From: TMED108 sp036166415 | GTDB lineage: Bacteria > Fidelibacterota > Marinisomatia > Marinisomatales > TCS55 | Assembly: GCA_036166415.1 (NCBI GenBank) | Contig: JAYZHP010000094.1 | Span: 1 to 29,187, forward strand | DNA length: 29,187 bases | Direction: 5' to 3' | Shown: in pieces, positions 7,830-16,597 of the stretch | Layout: every line of letters begins with the position of its first letter | How positions within the stretch are numbered: the first letter of the stretch is position 1 | Position numbers and translations under genes: made by a program | The notes under the pieces: generated by a model | Databases searched by the model: none | Told to the model about the DNA's origin: nothing | Seen by the model: the letters and a program-made list of their open reading frames with translations, nothing else

Positions 7830-8839
7830 CGCTTTACCCTTCTATTGAGATGGCGGTAATAGTATTCATCCACAGTGATCGTAAATGCATGCGCAAATCT
7901 TGACCAGGTCGTAGTATTTTCTCTAATTCCAGGTTTAGGTGCTTCAATTTGAATTGCACTGATTAAACCGCTTCCTCGCGACCCATGCCTTGCTGTATTA
8001 TAGCCACCAGAAAAATAGCGAGACCCTTGGGGCCCTGGATCATTAACGCTTGGTACTGATTTAAAACTTAAACTATCCAATAATGCTCCGAAGCTATTTT
8101 TTCCACGTAATACCTCAATAAAATCATACGCTGAACTATCAATTAGAGCTCGAATACTTGTTTTTCTACCATTTTCAATAGTATTCAGGCTAATGTCGCT
8201 TTGATCTAAGGCATCTCCTGGCACAAGATATCCAAGCCAGGTGCGTAGGTCATAAAAGCCATCCGGGTTTGCGCCATGGCCATGCATATCAAATAATAGA
8301 CCGCTACCTAATTCAGATTCAACTTTCTTTTTAGCGGTATTGATATAATGATGATATTCCTGCCAAGCACGTACAGCATATCGATTACCCTGTGCAGCTT
8401 CAACGCTATCACGATTAGCGTCTATCTTTCTCCTTTTTAATTTGCATAATATTACGTGTGGTGTTCCCCCAAATCTTACCTTCATTGTATCCATAATTAC
8501 TTTGGTTAATTCATAGGTATTATCATCTGTAACCATCGTTCCATATGTACGATCGGGAATTTCATCAGGTATCATTTGTCCACCATGAGGCGCAGATAGA
8601 ATTATTGGTAAATCACCTGGATGATACTCGATATATCCTTCTCTACCATAATACACTGAACCAACTTGATACGGACCATCATGGCCAAGTTCGGGAAATT
8701 TTTCAGGTTCTACAATAATTGGAGGTTGAACTGTAGCGGGTTGCTCCTCATTCTTCTCTTCTTCACAGCTAATTAATAACAACAAAGTTAGCAAAAAGAA
8801 AAAGGTTGTTTGCTTGATTGGATGAAAACTATTGTTCAT
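7826..8839 (-). CDS. N-formylglutamate amidohydrolase-like lipoprotein
   Basis: This 337-residue protein carries the N-formylglutamate amidohydrolase (HutG/FGase) fold. Visible motifs are I-I-L-S-A-P-H-G-G (79-87, candidate metal ligand H85), a V-T-D-D-N-T segment (103-108), R-R-K-I-D-A-N-R-D (136-144) and F-D-M-H-G-H-G (183-189). Family members are zinc amidases that remove N-formyl or other N-acyl groups from glutamate. MNNSFHPIKQ is followed by a hydrophobic stretch and the lipobox L-L-I-S-C at 21-25, so it is exported and lipid-anchored. This is unusual, because classical enzymes of histidine degradation are cytoplasmic and no other hut gene is present. Its start overlaps the upstream symporter stop by four bases (ATGA), linking hydrolysis to dicarboxylate uptake. 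The exact N-acyl substrate is inference. Confidence 0.8.
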   Translation of the reverse strand: MNNSFHPIKQTTFFFLLTLLLLISCEEEKNEEQPATVQPPIIVEPEKFPELGHDGPYQVGSVYYGREGYIEYHPGDLPIILSAPHGGQMIPDEIPDRTYGTMVTDDNTYELTKVIMDTMKVRFGGTPHVILCKLKRRKIDANRDSVEAAQGNRYAVRAWQEYHHYINTAKKKVESELGSGLLFDMHGHGANPDGFYDLRTWLGYLVPGDALDQSDISLNTIENGRKTSIRALIDSSAYDFIEVLRGKNSFGALLDSLSFKSVPSVNDPGPQGSRYFSGGYNTARHGSRGSGLISAIQIEAPKPGIRENTTTWSRFAHAFTITVDEYYYRHLNRRVKR

Positions 8840-10176
8840 AATAATATTGATACTAGGGTAAAGACTACTATTACTGCAAATATATTTAACAGCATACCCG
8901 TTTTAAGCATTTCTTTTTGTTCAATGTAGCCTGTTCCGTATACCAATGCGTTTGGCGGTGTTGCAATAGGAAGCATAAAGGCACAATTTGCAGCAAGACC
9001 AATACCAAACACCATCGCAAAGGCAAACTCGGGACTAAATTGATCAGAAAGTGCGAACATCACCGGTACTAAAATAGCTGCAGATCCAGTATTTGAGGAT
9101 AGCTCTGTTAAAAGTACCATCATTGTAATAGAAACCACTAGAATAACCCATAAAGGTGCTGTGTTAATAGAATTAAATATGGAAGACGCTATCCACGCGG
9201 TAGTACCTGTTACTCCTAATATAGAAGAAAGACATAAGCCACCGCCAAAAATGATCAAGATGCCCCATCCAATTTTTTTCTCTAACTCTTTCCAGGTAAT
9301 TAGACCGAGCGCTGGGGCTAGCGCAGTGATAAGAATTGCAATCATATGATCAAATTTCTTTAACCCTAGAAGGTTTGATATTTGATTAGAGAATATCCAA
9401 CAAATAACTGTGAACAAAAATAATCCAATCGCTCCTTTTGCAGTAGTTGTCCAATTAAAATTCTTGCTATCTACACGATTTACATAGGCATCTTTTTCAG
9501 GATTAATTACATACCATAATGAAAAAACAACCAATGGAAACATGAAAAGCAACGTTGGAAACCCAACCTGGAACCATTCATAAAAACTAATATCCAATGC
9601 TGCAGCTGCAATAGCATTAGGTGGAGAACCAACTACGGTGCCATTACCTCCAATATTTGCAGCATAGGCAGTGCCTAATAATAACATGGTTCTCATACGT
9701 GGAAACTGTTTATCAATTAATGAAACAGCAATCGGAACCATCATAGCGGTAGTTGCTGTATTACTAATGAACATAGATAATATACTTGTTACACCAAAAA
9801 AACCAATCACAGAAAGCCATAAACTACCACCTGCTAATCGAATCACCCTATCAGCGAGCCATAAATCAATGCCGTGCTTATTTAATAATGCCGCTAAGGT
9901 AAATCCACCCATAAATAGAAATATGATTGTATTTGAAAATGGTGCCATAGCCTCTACTGGGGATAGTATTTTAAAAAAATAGGCGAGCACCGGAACGAGT
10001 AGAGCTGTTACCGGAAGCGGAATAATCTCTGACATCCACAGTCCAGCACATACAAGTAATATGAATAATCCATCTTGGGTTTGTGCAGAGTCAACAATAG
10101 CTGAGCTAAACATATAACTAAACAACACCCAAAGTGCTATCGTAAGTAATTTCTTAGAAAGTGACATATTTATCAT
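8836..10176 (-). CDS. DASS/SLC13 family sodium:dicarboxylate symporter
   Basis: This 446-residue integral membrane protein has the expected length and about 11-12 hydrophobic segments. Both SNT signature motifs of the VcINDY family are clear: S-N-T-A-T-T-A-M-M-V-P in the first repeat and S-S-N-T-G-S-A-A-I-L-V-P in the second. They form the sodium and carboxylate site. V-V-G-S-P-P-N-A-I-A and A-T-P-P-N-A-L-V are also characteristic. Substrates of the family include succinate, malate, 2-oxoglutarate and sometimes acidic amino-acid derivatives. Coupling to an N-formylglutamate-amidohydrolase-like lipoprotein suggests import of glutamate, formylglutamate or a product. The start could also be the ATG three codons later; neither has a good Shine-Dalgarno. 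Confidence 0.9.
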   Translation of the reverse strand: MINMSLSKKLLTIALWVLFSYMFSSAIVDSAQTQDGLFILLVCAGLWMSEIIPLPVTALLVPVLAYFFKILSPVEAMAPFSNTIIFLFMGGFTLAALLNKHGIDLWLADRVIRLAGGSLWLSVIGFFGVTSILSMFISNTATTAMMVPIAVSLIDKQFPRMRTMLLLGTAYAANIGGNGTVVGSPPNAIAAAALDISFYEWFQVGFPTLLFMFPLVVFSLWYVINPEKDAYVNRVDSKNFNWTTTAKGAIGLFLFTVICWIFSNQISNLLGLKKFDHMIAILITALAPALGLITWKELEKKIGWGILIIFGGGLCLSSILGVTGTTAWIASSIFNSINTAPLWVILVVSITMMVLLTELSSNTGSAAILVPVMFALSDQFSPEFAFAMVFGIGLAANCAFMLPIATPPNALVYGTGYIEQKEMLKTGMLLNIFAVIVVFTLVSILL

Positions 10177-10213
10177 AGTGGATCAAATATTTAATTTAAT
10201 TGAAGAAGAAAAT

Positions 10214-10246
10214 AAAAAGCCCCCATTTAAAAAATGGAGGCTTTTT
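10214..10246 (-). terminator. Rho-independent terminator after the susD-like gene
   Basis: A 15-base stem closes over a three-base loop. AAAAAGCCCCCATTT (10214-10228) pairs with AAATGGAGGCTTTTT (10232-10246) with one C-A mismatch. On the minus strand it is followed by a T-rich run (GCTTTTTATTTTC) and begins about 27 bases after the stop at 10273, so it should end the SusCD transcript. It also has T's on the other strand, but no plus-strand gene leads into it. Confidence 0.85.
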
Positions 10247-10272
10247 ATTAATAATTAACTAAAGAAATATTA

Positions 10273-11730
10273 TTATTTATTTACTTCAGTTTTTGCATAT
10301 AGACCAGGATCTTCGCTAACCGTTGAGTTTGAAGTAAGCTCATCCTGCGACCATGGCATTCTTTCCACATGCTGAGAAGCAGCGGATGTATTTAGAGGAA
10401 ATGGTGGAATAAGATTTGTTTCACCAGCGCCTCTTAATCTACGATGATCATTGAATGGCATATAAGTTCCGAAACCGGAAACATATCTTTCTTCAACAAT
10501 CTCACGTAGCAATGCAACTTCTTTTGTTACGCCATCAGAATTTTCCATTCCGCCATTAGCAAAGTCAGCATCAACATACGCATCATACTTATATTTAGTA
10601 GCATCATTATAATTGCTATTAAGTCTACCGCCGCCATTAAGCCAGGCTCTATAAGAATTCAATGCACTTAAACCAGATGAAAAACCACCGGTTCTAGCAG
10701 AAGCCTCTGCTTTGATCAATTGGTTTTCAGTGTAAGTAACCATAGGTTGAGCTTCAAACTGCTCAACGACACCTGTATTGCCACTTGCAGAATTTTCATC
10801 AATTGAATAATAACCATAGCGCGCTTCTTCATTTGTCTTAGCGTTACCACGATAACTTGAATGAGCAGGGTCAATAAGATCAACTAAATAACTTCTATTA
10901 CCTTCTTTTGCATTACCTAAATCACCAGTTCTTGATCCATTCAAGATCTCCCAATATAGATTCTTATCTCCATTAGGAGTCGCAGCATCACCTCTTGGTT
11001 TATACATCATATCACCCGCAGAAGATGAGATTCCGCTTCCTGCATGTGAAAGTGCAGTTGCGTAATCTTTCTTAATAAGAGCAATGCGTGCTTTTAGCGT
11101 ATAGGCTGCAGCAATCCACTTATCTTTATCACCGCCATAATAGATATCGTATGATTCACTTCTAGTTGATGCACCAGAAAGCGTTGTGATTGCATCAGAT
11201 AATAGCGCATCACAGCCATTTAAAGCTTCCTTTTGCGAATCGAACTTTGGCGCTGACTCCTCACTTAAAACTTGTGAAAAAGGCACATCACCCATTAAGA
11301 TCGCAAGCGAACTAATTGCGTGCGCTTCCAATACTTGGGAAATTCCAACCAAAAGCTTATCATCCGGTGCTGTTGCTTGAATATGTCTTGTGTTGGCAAC
11401 AACTCCAATATAAGCGCTATTCCATTCACCGTTTGATTCAACCGTAGAGAGTGAATATCCATAAATATTTGAATACAATGATGTATAGCCAATTAATTGG
11501 CCTGAAAACATTGCAGATATTCTATTTAGATGACTGACCTGCACAATTACATTGGCAAGTTGTGCGCCATTTAAGAATAGATTTGCATCTACATCTGATA
11601 CTGTAATCTCATTCGGGTTGTCATTTAAGTTTTCAGGAATTTCACATGATATCAACACCAGTGAAATTGCCATTAATGAAATACGAAACATCTTATTCAT
11701 ATTCTTTAATCCTTTAAATTGTCTTTTCAT
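10273..11730 (-). CDS. SusD/RagB-family outer-membrane substrate-binding lipoprotein
   Basis: This 485-residue protein is a SusD-like lipoprotein (the SusD-like_2 style). The lipobox is L-V-L-I-S-C within the first 30 residues, followed by N-L-N-D-N-P-N-E. The helical body contains Y-T-L-K-A-R-I-A-L-I (SusD TPR-like region) and a late N-Q-L-I-K-A-E-A segment with E-E-R-Y. SusD proteins cap the SusC barrel and capture nutrients at the cell surface. The ATG at 11730 follows a strong GGGAGG seven bases upstream; an internal ATG at 11700 after AAAGGA is the alternative. It begins 14 bases after the SusC stop and ends at a strong terminator. No glycoside hydrolase, sulfatase or regulator accompanies the pair, so a sugar substrate is not indicated. 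Confidence 0.9.
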   Translation of the reverse strand: MKRQFKGLKNMNKMFRISLMAISLVLISCEIPENLNDNPNEITVSDVDANLFLNGAQLANVIVQVSHLNRISAMFSGQLIGYTSLYSNIYGYSLSTVESNGEWNSAYIGVVANTRHIQATAPDDKLLVGISQVLEAHAISSLAILMGDVPFSQVLSEESAPKFDSQKEALNGCDALLSDAITTLSGASTRSESYDIYYGGDKDKWIAAAYTLKARIALIKKDYATALSHAGSGISSSAGDMMYKPRGDAATPNGDKNLYWEILNGSRTGDLGNAKEGNRSYLVDLIDPAHSSYRGNAKTNEEARYGYYSIDENSASGNTGVVEQFEAQPMVTYTENQLIKAEASARTGGFSSGLSALNSYRAWLNGGGRLNSNYNDATKYKYDAYVDADFANGGMENSDGVTKEVALLREIVEERYVSGFGTYMPFNDHRRLRGAGETNLIPPFPLNTSAASQHVERMPWSQDELTSNSTVSEDPGLYAKTEVNK

Positions 11731-11744
11731 TTTCTCACCCTCCC

Positions 11745-14700
11745 TTAAAAGTTAGCCGTTAGTGAGAAAAGATAAGATTTGGTACTTGGATTTGTAAAAT
11801 AATCCAAACCAAATCCACTTGAAACACCACTCTGGTTAACGGCAGGATCTACACCAACAAGCTCTTTGTAGCTTGCCCATAGATTTCTACCGGTCCATCT
11901 CATGGTAACTGAGCTTAGCCCCATAGAGCTAATCACTGGATGAACAAGATCATATGCAACAGAAAGCTCTCTTAAGCGAGAGAATGTTGCATCTTTGACA
12001 GCAAAGTTGTAGGCTTGGTTATCACCAAATCCACCACCGATACCGTGACGATACCAGGCTTCATCAAGAAGTACCTTACCACCACCAAAATCATAGACGC
12101 TACCTCTTACAGTAGTGCCAGCAGCAACAGTATTTCCATCAACATTAACTAGATCCTCTGTTAGGGTAACTTCATTTGCAGTTTCTGCTGTGGTTCCAAA
12201 TCGTCTTAAGACCCATTGCGTACGAGGTGAATAATCTCCACCTTGTGAATGTTCAAATAACATATTCACAGAAACACCATTCCATCTTCCATTCACTCCA
12301 AACGTTCCTCTCCAATCAGGATTAGGATCACCAAGAATTACAGGAAGAGAGGTAATCTGAGGAAAGCCATTGGCATCTAAAATAAACTTGCCATTTTCAT
12401 CAACTTGAGAACCAGTTCCATATAAAGCACCTAACGGTTGAGCTGTGCCATTAAAATTAGGGTCAACAGCAACAGAACTAACAGATCCTCCTACAAGCGT
12501 CAATACATCCGTACCTTCTGTTAACTTGAGAACCTTATTCTTATTTGAAGCCCAGTTGAATGTAAAATCAACGTTTTGATTTAGCTTAAATGAACCATCA
12601 AGTTCTAAACCATTATTTTCCATTTCAGCAGCATTAGCATACTGTGTGTCAGAGCCTGTACTTGGTGCTTTAGAAACACTAATCAACATATCTACAATTT
12701 TATTATAGTAGCTAGTAAACCCGAAAGCAAATCTGTCATCAAGCATTCTGAAATCAAAACCAAATTCTGTCTCGGTCTTTACTTCAGGCTTTAAGTTTTC
12801 ATTTCCTTTGTCGTCATCAACTCTATAACCACCACCAAATAGGGCAACGTCTACAGGGTCACTGTACGAGCTATAGCCAAATCCAGACTCAGCAAGCGTT
12901 TGGAAACGATGAGCAGAAGGACGCACACCAACTTGGCCCCATGCAAAACGAGCCTTTGCGAATGTAAACGGAGCTGGTACATAATCAGTTAATTGAACAG
13001 CTACATCCATCGCAGGGTAAAAGTACGACTTACTGATCGTTGAATGATCCTCAAGTGCACCTGAAAGATTTAAATATACCATATTCATTGCATCCACTGA
13101 TAGCAAACCATAGGTTCTGGTTGACCGGATAAACAATCTGTTATTGTCAGCCGTGGAGTTCTCCGCAGCGGTATTAACGTTTACCGTTTGTTTATCAGTA
13201 TTGACAAGAAAACCTGTAATATTATATGAAGTTCTGCTGTAGGTGCGGTCATTCCAATTATAACCAATAGTCGCTACCATACTTAATGCTTCACTTAAGC
13301 TCAGATTATGGCGACCAATTACGTCATAATTTGTTTCTTTATTGGTAATCACGTCTTGTGCAAACACACCAGAATTACGTGAGCCTGCAGAACCGATTGG
13401 GAAAAACCAATCTCTATTATCAGTATAGGTATCAATTCCAGCTCTTACTACCACATCGGTGCCTGCTCTAGGTGTATAATTCATCTCATTTGACATAATA
13501 AGACGGTTAAGACCAGTTGTAGACTTTTGCTCTTTTATAGTCCAAATAGGATTATTGTAGATTGGATTTGTACTGGATCCACCTAAATAACGTCTATAGG
13601 CGCGATGGCGACCGGTATATTCCGTGCCACCACTTACGTAAGTACCTTTATAATGCGTATTATCAAAATCCGGCGCGGTTCTTAGAAGTCCAAGTAATAA
13701 ACCGGCAGTATTTGAGCTTTGCTGAATTCGATTTGAATTACTATAAGTATATCCAGCCTTGGAAGTCATGGTGACTTGATCGGAAAGTTTGAATTTTGTA
13801 TTTAACCTAAAATTATCTCTATCGTAGAACGAGTCACGAATAATTCCATCTTGGCGAAGACGGCCATAACTAAATAAATAAGTTTTGGTAGCATCTCCTC
13901 CAGAAACCTGGAAATCATCCTGAGAAAATCTTCCGGTCTGAAAGACTGAATTCCAGTTTTTATCCACATAGGTTTCTTTGGAATTTTTTTGTGTGATAGT
14001 GTATTGCTTAAACGTTCCATCTTCAGAAACAAAGTAAGGTTTGCTGGTATCGACAACATCAGCTCCACCAGCTCTTTCTGATATTTTATCTCCCCAAGAT
14101 TCTGCTTGAGTACCCCAATTACCGCTTCTACCTTGACCAAATGTATCTTGCATCGGGATTCGCTCATGAACCTCATCAAATGATTCTGTGCGCTTATAGG
14201 TCATTTTCATTTTTCCTGCGGATGAACCATCCTTTGTCTTAATAACGACAACACCATTCGCAGCTCTAGAGCCCCACAAGGCTGCTGCTGATGCGCCCTT
14301 TAACACTTCCACAGACGCAATATCATTTGCATTAATGTCATTAATTCTTGATTGAGATGTCGCTCCACCTGTTCTACCACCAGTAATATTATTTCCACCA
14401 CCATAGGTTGTAGAATTATTGATCGGCATTCCATCCACAATAATCAATGGCTGATTGCTACCTGAAATCGTATTTGCTCCACGAATTTTTATTGATGTGG
14501 AGGCACCTGGGTCCCCAGCCGATGGATTTACAATCACGTTAGAGGCCTTTGCAGCTAAAGAATTAGCCATTAATGATTCACCTGAACGGGTCATGTCTCC
14601 AGCATTAATGGATGAGCTTGTCGAGCCTTGCTGGTCACGATTTGCTTCAAAACCTAGCGCTGTAACACTGATCGCCTGTAAACCAATAGCGTCAACATCT

Positions 14701-15005
14701 AATGAAAAATTTTGTGTAACAGATCCACTTGAAGGAACATCTACGCTAGCGCTTTGGCTTTTATAGCCAATGTAAGATGCTACAAGTGTTACTGTTTGTC
14801 CTTCAACTGTTCCAGATGGAATACTAATTTGATATGTTCCATCTGCGCCTGATGCAGCACCTACTGAAGTACCATCAACAACTACGTTGGCACCTGCTAG
14901 TGGGTTTCCATCAGAATCAGTCACTGAACCTTCTATTGATGATTGTGCGTTCAAAAACCCAATTATAATTGAGAACAAGAACGTTATTCGAAGATTTTTT
15001 GACAT
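11745..15005 (-). CDS. SusC/RagA-family TonB-dependent outer-membrane transporter
   Basis: At 1086 residues this is a typical SusC. Residues 1-20 are a signal peptide ending G-F-L-N-A. A carboxypeptidase-regulatory-like beta-sandwich (about 22-105) begins I-E-G-S-V-T-D-S-D-G-N-P-L-A-G-A. The plug (about 110-265) contains S-I-K-I-R-G-A-N-T-I-S-G, P-L-I-I-V-D-G-M-P-I and A-A-L-W-G-S-R-A-A-N-G-V-V-V-I-K-T-K, the standard SusC plug signatures. The remainder is the 22-strand barrel ending in F. A good ribosome site, AGGAGAG, lies four bases before the ATG. The pair with SusD forms a pedal-bin importer for oligomers such as glycans or peptides. Its position next to the glutamate-derivative genes suggests a peptide or amino-acid-derived substrate, which is inference. 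Confidence 0.95.
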   Translation of the reverse strand: MSKNLRITFLFSIIIGFLNAQSSIEGSVTDSDGNPLAGANVVVDGTSVGAASGADGTYQISIPSGTVEGQTVTLVASYIGYKSQSASVDVPSSGSVTQNFSLDVDAIGLQAISVTALGFEANRDQQGSTSSSINAGDMTRSGESLMANSLAAKASNVIVNPSAGDPGASTSIKIRGANTISGSNQPLIIVDGMPINNSTTYGGGNNITGGRTGGATSQSRINDINANDIASVEVLKGASAAALWGSRAANGVVVIKTKDGSSAGKMKMTYKRTESFDEVHERIPMQDTFGQGRSGNWGTQAESWGDKISERAGGADVVDTSKPYFVSEDGTFKQYTITQKNSKETYVDKNWNSVFQTGRFSQDDFQVSGGDATKTYLFSYGRLRQDGIIRDSFYDRDNFRLNTKFKLSDQVTMTSKAGYTYSNSNRIQQSSNTAGLLLGLLRTAPDFDNTHYKGTYVSGGTEYTGRHRAYRRYLGGSSTNPIYNNPIWTIKEQKSTTGLNRLIMSNEMNYTPRAGTDVVVRAGIDTYTDNRDWFFPIGSAGSRNSGVFAQDVITNKETNYDVIGRHNLSLSEALSMVATIGYNWNDRTYSRTSYNITGFLVNTDKQTVNVNTAAENSTADNNRLFIRSTRTYGLLSVDAMNMVYLNLSGALEDHSTISKSYFYPAMDVAVQLTDYVPAPFTFAKARFAWGQVGVRPSAHRFQTLAESGFGYSSYSDPVDVALFGGGYRVDDDKGNENLKPEVKTETEFGFDFRMLDDRFAFGFTSYYNKIVDMLISVSKAPSTGSDTQYANAAEMENNGLELDGSFKLNQNVDFTFNWASNKNKVLKLTEGTDVLTLVGGSVSSVAVDPNFNGTAQPLGALYGTGSQVDENGKFILDANGFPQITSLPVILGDPNPDWRGTFGVNGRWNGVSVNMLFEHSQGGDYSPRTQWVLRRFGTTAETANEVTLTEDLVNVDGNTVAAGTTVRGSVYDFGGGKVLLDEAWYRHGIGGGFGDNQAYNFAVKDATFSRLRELSVAYDLVHPVISSMGLSSVTMRWTGRNLWASYKELVGVDPAVNQSGVSSGFGLDYFTNPSTKSYLFSLTANF

Positions 15006-15153
15006 TTATCTCTCCTGCGTGTGTATTTTAATGCTCTTATAATTTTTATGAGCGTGTAATAAACGTTAAATAATTTAATACGCAATCTTATATATAAGGT
15101 GAATTTTTTTATTTTTTGTAAATGCGTAGTAATGCAGTAATAGAAAGGATTAT
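15006..15153 (-). promoter_or_regulatory. Upstream region of the susCD operon with imperfect inverted repeat
   Basis: This 148-base gap between nhaC and susC is the only sizeable intergenic space on this side of the window and should hold the susCD promoter. It contains an imperfect dyad, GCTCTTATAA (15033-15042) against TTTTATGAGC (15044-15053), and an AT-rich TATATATAAG segment further upstream on the minus strand. No clear -35/-10 pair or terminator for nhaC was found. Operator function for the dyad is speculative. Confidence 0.35.
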
Positions 15154-16596
15154 CTAGATTTTTTCAATTTTAAAATTGAATAATGCATATATAATCGCAA
15201 TAACGGGATTAATTAAATTAAAAAAGCAAAAAGGAAGATAGCTAAATGTTGCAATTCCTAATGAAGCAGACATAAATGCTCCGCATGTATTCCAGGGAAC
15301 TAATGGCGAGGTCATCGTTGCAGAATCCTCAAGTGTTCTGGATAAATTTTTAGGAGCTAGTTTTCGTTTTTTGAATTCTGTTTTAAACATTCTCCCGGGT
15401 ATAACAATAGCAATATATTGATCCGCTGTGACAATGTTAATACCTATACATGTAGTAATTGTTGTGATAATTAAAGATGATGTGGATTTAGCAAAAGATA
15501 ACAGTACTTTAACAATCGTATTTAATAATTTAGTAGTCTCAAGAACAGCGCCAAATGTTAAGGCGGTAATGACAAGCCAAATAGTGTTTAGCATGCTCGA
15601 CATTCCACCGCGCGATAAAAGCTCATCTACGACCGGAACGCCGCTATCAATTGCATATCCTGAATGAAGCGCAGTCCACACACCTGATATTTTTATTAAA
15701 TAATTAGGTAAATCAGTTTCCCCTACAAAGTTAGCAACCACCTCAGGCTGAAGGATTATTGCAAACATACCACCAATCAAGCCACCAACTAACACCGTTG
15801 GAAATGCAGGCATTTTTTTAAATGCCAGAATAAAGACAATTATTAAAGGTACGAATGAAAATAGGGAAATATTGAAGTTGTCATTAATAGTGTTTTGAAT
15901 GATTTCCAATCCAGCTACATCTTGCACTTCTGCGCTATTAATACCCATAAATAGGAAAATTATTAACGCGATGACTAAACTGGGACCAGTAGTCCATATC
16001 ATATGATTGATATGTGTAAATAGATCAGTTCCTGCTACCGCAGGTGCCAAATTAGTCGTATCTGATAGCGGTGACATTTTATCTCCAAAGTAAGCACCAG
16101 AAATAACGGCGCCAGCTGTAACTTCGGGAGACAATCCAAGACCGGCAGCAATTCCCATTAATGCCGCCCCGAGCGTTCCCGCAACTGTCCATGAGCTACC
16201 GATACTTAGCGCTGATAACGCACATATAATACATGCTGCAAAATAAAATATTGATGGAGAAAGAATATTTAAACCATAATATATCATCGCAGGAACTAGT
16301 CCAGACATGATCCAGGTGCCAATCATCGCTCCCACGGCAAGCAGAATTAGAATTGCTCCCATAGCAGTAGAAATACCTTTAACTATTCCAGATTCAATTT
16401 CTTTCCAAGAATAACCATTTTTTATTCCAATGATCGATGCAATTCCTGCGCAAATTATTAATGCGATTTGATTGCCTCCATACGAAGAATCATCTCCATA
16501 TATATAGACTGACGCTGAAAGCATAATTATTAATGACAGAATTGGAAAAATGGCTTCAAATAAGGATGGTGTTGTTTTGGATTGCTTGGTAGTCAT
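15154..16596 (-). CDS. nhaC: NhaC-type Na+/H+ antiporter
   Basis: This multi-span membrane protein belongs to the NhaC family. Diagnostic stretches are S-I-G-S-S-W-T-V-A-G-T-L-G, V-I-S-G-A-Y-F-G-D-K-M-S-P-L-S-D-T-T-N and, near the C-terminus, S-A-T-M-T-S-P-L-V-P-W-N-T-C-G-A. The frame is open to 16665, but the ATG at 16596 is the better start. It gives M-T-T-K-Q-S and then the first membrane span, and lies one base after the enoyl-CoA hydratase stop, consistent with coupling. Length is then about 480 residues, normal for NhaC. It exports sodium against protons. Being last in a trkA-trkH-enoyl-CoA-hydratase-nhaC run, it likely serves salt and pH homeostasis. Related NhaC-like proteins can exchange other ions or carboxylates, so the ion is not proven. 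Confidence 0.88.
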   Translation of the reverse strand: MTTKQSKTTPSLFEAIFPILSLIIMLSASVYIYGDDSSYGGNQIALIICAGIASIIGIKNGYSWKEIESGIVKGISTAMGAILILLAVGAMIGTWIMSGLVPAMIYYGLNILSPSIFYFAACIICALSALSIGSSWTVAGTLGAALMGIAAGLGLSPEVTAGAVISGAYFGDKMSPLSDTTNLAPAVAGTDLFTHINHMIWTTGPSLVIALIIFLFMGINSAEVQDVAGLEIIQNTINDNFNISLFSFVPLIIVFILAFKKMPAFPTVLVGGLIGGMFAIILQPEVVANFVGETDLPNYLIKISGVWTALHSGYAIDSGVPVVDELLSRGGMSSMLNTIWLVITALTFGAVLETTKLLNTIVKVLLSFAKSTSSLIITTITTCIGINIVTADQYIAIVIPGRMFKTEFKKRKLAPKNLSRTLEDSATMTSPLVPWNTCGAFMSASLGIATFSYLPFCFFNLINPVIAIIYALFNFKIEKI

Positions 16597-16597
16597 A

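Noticed and set aside
13802..14179. 125-codon alternative minus-strand frame inside susC
   Set aside because: It sits fully inside the well-supported SusC plug/barrel frame, its residues form no recognisable domain, and no ribosome site supports it.
15163..15180. Perfect 18-base AT-rich palindrome TTCAATTTTAAAATTGAA inside the 3' end of nhaC
   Set aside because: It lies within the coding frame and on the minus strand is followed by A's rather than T's, so it is not a terminator for nhaC. Such AT palindromes are expected by chance in AT-rich DNA.
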